Shown here one piece after another: positions 17,316 through 23,438 of a stretch of 64,000 nucleotides of DNA (position 1 is the first letter of the stretch; each line of letters starts with the position of its first letter). The DNA comes from Deltaproteobacteria bacterium (GTDB lineage: Bacteria > Desulfobacterota > Desulfuromonadia > Geobacterales > JAJYBI01): contig JAJYBI010000013.1 in the NCBI GenBank assembly GCA_021779095.1, positions 1 through 64,000 of the forward strand. Reading direction: 5' to 3'. The translations under genes were made by a program, and so were the position numbers. Under the pieces are notes generated by a model. The model saw nothing but the letters and a program-made list of their open reading frames with translations, made no database searches and had not been told where the DNA came from.

Positions 17316-18416
17316 TCAGTTCCCCACGTTCGTTGTCCGGTAAGATGCCGTCCGCTCAGCCCGTCTGCCATCCACTGCCCATGCGACCATCGGTAGCGCC
17401 TGGCCTGCACCATTCCCGGACATTCCGATCATCGGCTGCAGTCCGGCGCCGTGTACCACCGCATGATGCGTCGCGGTGCGGCGCAGCTCCGGCGGCGGAT
17501 CGTAGATATTCAGCACGAAGTAGGCAACGAGACACACGATGACAACGATGATGGACAGGATTGACACGACGGAGGCGGTATTGAACAGACGCCCCAAAGA
17601 ATTCCTACCCTTTACGGAGAAATCGCCGATGATCTCCCGCGCGGTCCACCAGTTGACCCGGTCACGCTTGTAGCCGAACGTGCTTATCAGGCAGTTGTCG
17701 CACAGGATGTTGATCAGGCGGGGAATGCCGCCGGCATGGGAAACGATGAGTTTCGCGGCGGACGGGGTGAACAGGCAGGTCCAGTCCCCGACCGCCTTCT
17801 CGACGCGATGCCTGATATAGTCATGACTTTCGTCCCTGCTCAGCGGCTTGATGGTTGCCTTCACCGCGATCCGCTGTTTCAACTGCCGCAGTTCGGTCCG
17901 TTCCAGCATCTGTTCGAACTCCGGCTGGGCACAGAAGATGATCTGGATCAGCTTCTCCTTGTCCGTCTCCAGATTAGACAGCATACGCAGCCGTTCCAGC
18001 GACTCCACCGGCATGTTCTGCGCTTCGTCGATGATCAGGACGATATTCCTTCCCCGCGCATATTCCGTGATGAGATGCTGGTGCAGCCGTCTGACCAGCT
18101 CGAACATGTCGTCGGAAGGGACTTCCAGCCCGAGCTCCTGGCAGATCACGACCAGCAGGTTGGCGAAGGGAAGCATCGGATTGAACAGATAGATGGGACA
18201 GAGCCGTGTCCGATCGATCCTGTCAAGGTATGAGCGGAGCATCGTTGTCTTTCCCACCCCCACTTCACCGATGACCGCGATGAACCCCTTGCGCTGCTCG
18301 ACACCGTAGATCATGGCGGCAAGCGCCTCTTTGTGCCCCGGGCTCAGGTACAGAAACTCGGGATCGGGCGTGATATTGAACGGCAGCGTTTTCAGATGAA
18401 AATGTTCCAGGTACAT
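17316..18416 (-). CDS. ExeA-like AAA ATPase of exopolysaccharide (XrtA-type) loci
   Basis: This 366-residue protein has an ExeA/GspA-type AAA domain followed by one transmembrane helix and a short exported tail. Walker A is GEVGVGKT (residues 50-57) and Walker B is IVLIIDEAQNM (126-134). The membrane helix is at about 281-304 (VVSILSIIVVIVCLVAYFVL). The opening YLEHFHLKTLPFNITPDPEF is typical of the exosortase-locus ATPase subgroup. AGGGGTGAGCCATG supports the start. It lies directly after the chain-length gene and before the kinase-like gene, a conserved order in such loci. Its exact role in secretion is not known. Confidence 0.9.
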   Translation of the reverse strand: MYLEHFHLKTLPFNITPDPEFLYLSPGHKEALAAMIYGVEQRKGFIAVIGEVGVGKTTMLRSYLDRIDRTRLCPIYLFNPMLPFANLLVVICQELGLEVPSDDMFELVRRLHQHLITEYARGRNIVLIIDEAQNMPVESLERLRMLSNLETDKEKLIQIIFCAQPEFEQMLERTELRQLKQRIAVKATIKPLSRDESHDYIRHRVEKAVGDWTCLFTPSAAKLIVSHAGGIPRLINILCDNCLISTFGYKRDRVNWWTAREIIGDFSVKGRNSLGRLFNTASVVSILSIIVVIVCLVAYFVLNIYDPPPELRRTATHHAVVHGAGLQPMIGMSGNGAGQALPMVAWAVDGRRAERTASYRTTNVGN

Positions 18417-18419
18417 GGC

Positions 18420-19886
18420 TCACCCCTTGTGATAGGGAATGGAGATGAGTACCGGCACACCGAGCAGCTCTTCCACCCGGTCCGGGGTATTGTATTTCCG
18501 GGAAATCCGCTCCGTCAGGAAGGCGCTCCCCACCGCTATTGCCGCCCCGCAGAGCAATCCGACCAGCACGATCTTGAGCCGGTTCGGTTTAACCGGAACG
18601 AGCGGAACATCCGCCGGCTGAATGACGCTGACGTTGGTCAGCTTGAGCCGGTTCATCTCGTCAAGGATGCGGGACTCCTCGGCACGATCCTGATAGACCT
18701 CGAAATTTTTCTCGTTGACGGCCTTCTCCCTCTTCAGGTTCTCAAGCTGCTGCTCGGTCATGTTGATGGTGCGCATCTCGCTACCGACGGAGGCGAGCTG
18801 GTTCCTGAGCGACGCGGCGCGGGCCGTGAGGGCGGCGAGGTCCGCCTCGGAGCGAAGCAGGTCACGCCTGAGATCCTGGTACAGGGGATTGCCGGTCTTT
18901 GCCCTGACGGCCGCCTCGCGCTCCTGTTCTTTGATGAAATCGTCCACCAGCTGGATCTCCTTGCGTGCGTTGACGACGTATCGGTTGGACTCGGTATACT
19001 TTTTCAGCAGATCCTGCTCGTTCAGCTGCAGCGTCAAGAGCTTCGCCTTCGCATCGGATATGACCGAGGTCGTTTCCGGGGCACCGGAATGCGCATCGGC
19101 TGCAGAAACCGATTTTATCTGACTCCGCAGCGTCAACACCTTGTTCTGCAGTTCGTAAATGCCGTTGTTGCTCGATTTCAGCGCCGTATCCAGGTCCATC
19201 TGCTGCTTGAGCAGGAGGGTACGTTGCTCGTTGATCGAATAGACGCGGTTGGACTGCTTGAACCGTTCGAGTGCATTCTGCGAATCGGTGAGCTTCTGTT
19301 TGTAGTCCTGAAGCTGCTGATCGAGGAACGACGACTGGGGATCGCTGTACACCTGAAGATGCCTCACCCGGAAAAGGCTGACGAGCAGGTTCAGCGCCTT
19401 AGACGCGATCTCGGGAGATTTGTGCCGGAATGTCACCTGAATGACGTTCGAACCCGGTATCCGTGAAGCGGAAATTCCCTTCTCGAACCGGAGCAGCGCA
19501 GCATTGACCGGGCTCATGTCTGACGGAGGGTTCCGCGCGATGTCCGGATACAGGTTCTCGACCTTCATGGTGGTAACGACCTTTTCCAGAAGCTCCCTGC
19601 TGGAGAGGATCTGGAGTTCGGTATTGACGATCGCGTCCTGGTTCAGCGCCAGCATCGGCGTCTTGTCCCCCACTTCGGGGCGGCTCATGTATTCGCGCCC
19701 CATCTTCACGAGCAGCGTGGATTGTGCTTCGTATACCGGAGTCAGGAGATACGCCGAGATGGAAACCGCGGTGGCCAGGACCAGGAAGATCACCCCGATT
19801 CTCCGTTTGTACTTGAAGACGATGTCCAGCTGTTCGGTGACGGAAAATTTCTTTCGGTATTCAATTTCGATAAGTTCGTTTCCCAT
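18420..19886 (-). CDS. Chain-length determinant protein (Wzz/GumC type, exopolysaccharide co-polymerase)
   Basis: This 488-residue inner-membrane protein has two transmembrane helices (about residues 31-50, IGVIFLVLATAVSISAYLL, and 447-467, IVLVGLLCGAAIAVGSAFL). Between them is a large periplasmic coiled-coil region (about 190-420). The proline-rich PADVPLVPVKPNRLK before the second helix is the usual polysaccharide co-polymerase signature. There is no fused kinase; that function is assigned to the separate CpsD-like gene. AGAGGTGACCCATG supports the start. It should control polymer length and couple polymerisation to the outer-membrane exporter encoded just upstream. Confidence 0.92.
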   Translation of the reverse strand: MGNELIEIEYRKKFSVTEQLDIVFKYKRRIGVIFLVLATAVSISAYLLTPVYEAQSTLLVKMGREYMSRPEVGDKTPMLALNQDAIVNTELQILSSRELLEKVVTTMKVENLYPDIARNPPSDMSPVNAALLRFEKGISASRIPGSNVIQVTFRHKSPEIASKALNLLVSLFRVRHLQVYSDPQSSFLDQQLQDYKQKLTDSQNALERFKQSNRVYSINEQRTLLLKQQMDLDTALKSSNNGIYELQNKVLTLRSQIKSVSAADAHSGAPETTSVISDAKAKLLTLQLNEQDLLKKYTESNRYVVNARKEIQLVDDFIKEQEREAAVRAKTGNPLYQDLRRDLLRSEADLAALTARAASLRNQLASVGSEMRTINMTEQQLENLKREKAVNEKNFEVYQDRAEESRILDEMNRLKLTNVSVIQPADVPLVPVKPNRLKIVLVGLLCGAAIAVGSAFLTERISRKYNTPDRVEELLGVPVLISIPYHKG

Positions 19887-19898
19887 GGGTCACCTCTG

Positions 19899-20597
19899 TT
19901 ATGGCGTAACGGCAAATCCAGGCACTATCGGCAACAATCTCCTGATATACTGGTCAACCCACAGATCTGCATTCGCGATATGGGAACGTGGAGCGTATAC
20001 AATGTCGTTTGCAGCCAGCGTGATATCCTGCCGCGAGTCGGTACCGTCAAGCGCCTTCTCCAGGTTCACCACGATCGGCAGGACCTTCTTGCCCGGCCCC
20101 TGCCTCATGATGACGATCTCGTCCGTACGCGCGGTTTCCTTGAGCCCGCCGGCCTGGGCGATCGCCTGCAGGACGGTCATGAGGTTCGTCAGCGGAATGA
20201 GACCCGGCTTTCCGACCTCGCCATCCACGAATACACGCTGCATGCTGAACGACCTGACGATGACCGTAACCGCCGGCCTGTCGATCTCGACGGCGTACTT
20301 CTTGACGAGAATATCGGTCAGTGCCGCCGGCGTGAGTCCCGCCGCCATGATCTCGTTCGCCAGCTGCAGCGATATGCGGCCGTCGGGTCGCACAATGACC
20401 GTTTCATTCAACTCCGGATTGTAGAAGAACTTCACTTCCAGTTGATCGCCGGGATGGATGCGATACTCCGAAACAGACTCCGGAGCAAGCCCCTGGACGC
20501 TCTGGATGGAGACGGGATTGCGGACTGCCGGCGCACATGCGCATACGAGGAAGGGGAAGAGGAACAGGAGCCGCGAGAACTTACGTATTCCTTTCAT
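19899..20597 (-). CDS. Polysaccharide export outer-membrane lipoprotein (Wza type)
   Basis: The start is the ATG at 20597 (MKGIRKFSRLLFLFPFLV), with GGAGAAAGG upstream and a lipobox VCAC near residues 19-22. The 232-residue protein has the Poly_export domain (EYRIHPGDQLEVKFFYNPEL, VRPDGRISLQL) followed by an SLBB domain (VFVDGEVGKPGLIPLTNLMTVLQAI). It lacks the C-terminal outer-membrane helix of E. coli Wza, as many short homologues do. It is the first gene of the polysaccharide operon and is preceded by a 553-base leader. Confidence 0.92.
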   Translation of the reverse strand: MKGIRKFSRLLFLFPFLVCACAPAVRNPVSIQSVQGLAPESVSEYRIHPGDQLEVKFFYNPELNETVIVRPDGRISLQLANEIMAAGLTPAALTDILVKKYAVEIDRPAVTVIVRSFSMQRVFVDGEVGKPGLIPLTNLMTVLQAIAQAGGLKETARTDEIVIMRQGPGKKVLPIVVNLEKALDGTDSRQDITLAANDIVYAPRSHIANADLWVDQYIRRLLPIVPGFAVTP

Positions 20598-21150
20598 TGC
20601 CTTTCTCCTCTGGTAGTTCTTTGCTTCGCTTGCAAACAATCTTCATTTAATTAAGTTAGTACGAGTATCCCACTCCTCCCCCCTCTCGCAATGACATGTA
20701 TTGGTATTTTTTTATGTATTTAGTATAATTTAAAACCAGACCAAAGTATTAATACCTCCACACGCAAGACAGGATAAGATGAAGGGAGCAGCTGAAGGAG
20801 ATCTGGATAACATACCGGTATAACAGGATGTTTTACTGATACGACAGGCGTAACTCCGGATGAAGGGAGCTCATTTCGAACCGTCTGGTGACATTGACAA
20901 TGTTTTTATTCAGGAATAATCCGCTTCATGAACAAATAGATTATATTAATGCTATGTCTCTACTGTGTGAGAATTCGGCGGGGACAGGCGCTTAAGCATT
21001 ATGCATTTCTAAAACACGGAAAGACTGGATAACGGGAAGGGCACACCGATGTGCGGCACCGAGCCCCTCATCGAGGGGACTGGTTGTTGAGGGAAACTGC
21101 CGGTGGTCGGAACTCTGTAGAGTGAGTTGTGAAACAGAATAAACTGACTG
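20598..21150 (-). promoter_or_regulatory. AT-rich leader / promoter region upstream of the polysaccharide operon
   Basis: No convincing gene lies in these 553 bases. Visible elements are three palindromes, ACATTGACAATGT (20891-20903), ATACCGGTAT (20812-20821) and GTATTAATAC (20746-20755), an exact 12-base direct repeat GATGAAGGGAGC (20778-20789 and 20859-20870, 81 bases apart), and small hairpins such as CCCCTC-ATC-GAGGGG (21064-21078). No consensus sigma-54 site was found by eye and no clear -35/-10 pair. This is the natural place for the operon promoter and operators for the adjacent LuxR-type regulator. Confidence 0.55.
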
Positions 21151-21744
21151 TCAATGATAATGCTTTATGAGCAGCGACATGAGCTGGTTACGACTTGCCA
21201 CGTTGAACTTCTTGAAGATGCTGCTTATGTGTGCCTTGACGGTCTGTTCGCTGACAAACAGGTCGGCGGCGATATCCTTGTTCCGCTTCCCCTTGGAGAT
21301 GAGTTCGACTATCTCCTGTTCCCGTTTGCTCATATAATCTACGGACCCCTTCTGATACATGCTCCTGGCCCGGTTGAGAACCGCCTTTATGCATTTGCCG
21401 TCCAGCCATATCTGCCCTTCATGAACAACCTTGATCGCCTTTTTCATGAGGGAGCAGTCGTCGTTGATCGAGATGATGCCGTTCAATTTGTACAGCAGCA
21501 CAAGCGACGTCAGTTCATCCTGCTGCATGCCGGAATCAAGCAGGATGATCTTCGCTTCGGGAAACCTGCTCACAAGTTCCTTGCTGAGGCACCAGCGGTC
21601 GGCGATGATCACGTCGGGGAGGGACGCTACGTGATCCTGCCCCGTATAGATATAGATACAAAGCCTGCAGTCATCGTCCTTACTGAGGATCTCGTACAGC
21701 GCCTCGCCGATTACCAGGCTTTTTACACAGAGTAAGACGTTCAT
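21151..21744 (-). CDS. LuxR-type transcriptional regulator with degenerate receiver domain
   Basis: GGGGAGGTGGTAATG marks the start at 21744; the track start lies 77 codons upstream in an open but poorly supported extension. The 197-residue product has an N-terminal receiver-like domain and a C-terminal LuxR/FixJ helix-turn-helix (MSKREQEIVELISKGKRNKD, then FVSEQTVKAHISSIFKKF). The receiver lacks the acidic pair near the start (VLLCVKSLVIGEAL), and no conserved Lys follows strand 5. One Asp is present in VIIADRW. No kinase gene is adjacent. It probably controls the polysaccharide operon immediately downstream, by analogy with other orphan regulators of this kind. Confidence 0.85.
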   Translation of the reverse strand: MNVLLCVKSLVIGEALYEILSKDDDCRLCIYIYTGQDHVASLPDVIIADRWCLSKELVSRFPEAKIILLDSGMQQDELTSLVLLYKLNGIISINDDCSLMKKAIKVVHEGQIWLDGKCIKAVLNRARSMYQKGSVDYMSKREQEIVELISKGKRNKDIAADLFVSEQTVKAHISSIFKKFNVASRNQLMSLLIKHYH

Positions 21745-21986
21745 TACCACCTCCCCAATCGGTAATCGATACCCGAATTGCCGGCAGCCACTACGGATCG
21801 GTGTTGTACCGTACGTTCCATTCGGGACCAGAAATGGCATCCGTACATATTCAAACAGTTTGTCAACAATCCACCTCGCGCCGCGTCCCGCTCTCTCTTT
21901 GAAAATGTACTCGCCTGATTTTTCAAACTGTCGCAGCATATACCGCCGCACGACAAAATTTGTACACCTTTTCATTCCTCCCAGGC

Positions 21987-22190
21987 CTACATGCCGGCCT
22001 GTTTCATCACCGCGGTTTCAACGAACTCGTTTCGTATGGGGTGGCGGCACATAAAGGAGTAACCGAAACTCATCGCATAGGGGCACTCCAGCGGATGTGC
22101 ATTGCTCGCGAGACACCAGTATACGTCCGTCCCGAAAACCCGGTGAGTCTTACAGTGGCTCGCATCAAAGATTACGGTTCTCGGTTCCAT
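21987..22190 (-). CDS. Small cysteine/histidine-containing protein, unknown function
   Basis: The frame from the ATG at 22190 encodes 67 residues (MEPRTVIFDASHCKTHRVFG) and is preceded by GAGAGGTG at good spacing; the track begins three codons earlier at a GTG. Cys and His residues are spaced in a way that could bind metal: ASHCKTH, then AHPLECPYAM and SFMCRHP. No known family is recognised. It sits in tandem with another small Cys-containing ORF and upstream of the LuxR-type regulator, all on the same strand. Coding status rests on the ribosome site and composition only. Confidence 0.5.
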   Translation of the reverse strand: MEPRTVIFDASHCKTHRVFGTDVYWCLASNAHPLECPYAMSFGYSFMCRHPIRNEFVETAVMKQAGM

Positions 22191-22233
22191 GATGATCACC
22201 TCTCAGCGCAGTGCTGGCAATCGCCAGGAAAAA

Positions 22234-22470
22234 TCAGATATACGCGTGCCCGTGACGCACCCCTCGCAGGTGCTCACAAGATGCACCACGCTTATTGCGT
22301 TGCCGGTATTCATCGCACGCTTCGTACATACGGCCACAGACCCGTAACACCGCAACCACCGGCATGGCATGTATGGCTCCGCATCCTCCCCGATCGACGC
22401 CGATCAGTGCACATGGACAGACGGTCCGTTCGACCTGGTACTCATTCACCACCGAATTCATGTCAACCAT
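22234..22470 (-). CDS. Small cysteine-rich hypothetical protein
   Basis: GGGAGGAG six bases before the ATG at 22470 is one of the best ribosome sites in this area and argues for translation. The 78-residue product (MVDMNSVVNEYQVERTVCPC) has five Cys, including a CPC motif near residue 18, and several His at the C-terminus (VRHGHAYI). No family is recognised. It is followed 43 bases later by a second small Cys-containing frame. The pair could be metal or redox sensors linked to the neighbouring regulators, but that is conjecture. Confidence 0.45.
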   Translation of the reverse strand: MVDMNSVVNEYQVERTVCPCALIGVDRGGCGAIHAMPVVAVLRVCGRMYEACDEYRQRNKRGASCEHLRGVRHGHAYI

Positions 22471-22787
22471 ACTCGACTCCTCCCATTTCCGGCTGTACAG
22501 TTTCTGCACCTGCCAAGTAGTTTTCTGTGACGGTTACGTACGGTTTTAGACTCGCAAGAGATGGGTCTCAGGGGATGTGCCACTTTGATCGCATACCCAT
22601 TTGCGATGTACGGTCGACGGATGCGATCCGGTCAATGAACCTCGCAGCTCACCATAGTTAGCACGGGTTCATCTGACATATACATATCAAACTCCAACTA
22701 CAAGACAATCCCGGAGAATTTTACCCTAAGTATACGAAATCCCTTAGTCGGGACCCGGCGGATGGCAAGGAGACGCGTTGGAGGGGG
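22471..22787 (-). promoter_or_regulatory. Intergenic region with CCCTAAG / CCCTTAG boxes
   Basis: No gene is seen in these 317 bases. The striking element is at 22722-22747, where CCCTAAG and CCCTTAG lie 16 bases apart start to start; the CTAAG and CTTAG cores form an inverted repeat around TATACGAAATCC. It lies upstream of the small-protein genes on the minus strand and just past the end of the NarL-type regulator gene. It could be a binding site for that regulator or for the LuxR-type one. No clear -35/-10 pair could be assigned. Confidence 0.4.
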
Positions 22788-23438
22788 CTAGCGGAGAGAG
22801 GTCAAACCTTCGCGGACGGCGTACTTCGTCAGTTCCGCAATACTGTAGAGGTTCAGTTTTTTCATGATGTTCTGTCGATGTACTTCGACGGTCTTGATAC
22901 TGATGCCAAAATCTGCTGCGATCTCTTTCGTGTTCCTGCCGTCGGCGATAAGCTGGAGGAGTTCACGCTCGCGCTCGGTCAGACAGTCGAAGGTCAACGG
23001 CAGGCCGTCCGGAATACGTTGCAGGTAATCTCTGATGATCAGGTCGGTAATGCGCGGGCCCAGATAGCTGTCACCGGCGGCTACCGTGCGAATCCCTTCC
23101 ACGAGGTTCTTGAAAAACGCATCCTTCAGCAGGTAGCCCAACGCGCCAGCCTCCAGCGCTTCCACAATATACCGCCTGTCGGCTTCCATGGAAAGGACGA
23201 GAACCCGAACACCAGCCGCAGCGGATACGATCCGCCGTGTGGCCTCGATCCCGTTCAGATCGGGCATGGATAGATCCATCACCACCACATCGGGGTGGAG
23301 TTCCCGGGCAAGCCCTACCGCCTCGTGGCCGTTACCCGCCTCACCCACGACCGTCAGATCCTCTTCCTTCTCCAGGAGACTCCGTAAACCTTCGCGGAAA
23401 ATGGCATGATCATCGGCTATGAGAATCGAGATGCTCAT
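22788..23438 (-). CDS. NarL/FixJ-family response regulator
   Basis: GGAGGACGCACCATG fixes the start at 23438 (MSISILIADDHAIFREGLRS). The 216-residue protein has an intact receiver: the acidic ADDH near residue 9, the phosphoacceptor Asp in DVVVMDLSMPDLNG, and the conserved Lys in YLLKDA. A LuxR-type helix-turn-helix follows (LTERERELLQLIADGRNTKE, then ISIKTVEVHRQNIMKKLN). Its ATG overlaps the kinase stop (ATGA), so the two are translationally coupled and form a two-component pair. Targets are unknown. Confidence 0.93.
   Translation of the reverse strand: MSISILIADDHAIFREGLRSLLEKEEDLTVVGEAGNGHEAVGLARELHPDVVVMDLSMPDLNGIEATRRIVSAAAGVRVLVLSMEADRRYIVEALEAGALGYLLKDAFFKNLVEGIRTVAAGDSYLGPRITDLIIRDYLQRIPDGLPLTFDCLTERERELLQLIADGRNTKEIAADFGISIKTVEVHRQNIMKKLNLYSIAELTKYAVREGLTSLR

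Noticed and set aside
18333-19466. 377-residue plus-strand ORF
   Set aside because: It is antisense to the chain-length determinant gene.
20598-21150. c-di-GMP (GEMM) riboswitch or sigma-54 promoter in the operon leader
   Set aside because: Neither the GEMM core nor a GG-N10-GC sigma-54 pattern with flanking consensus could be found on the minus strand by eye.
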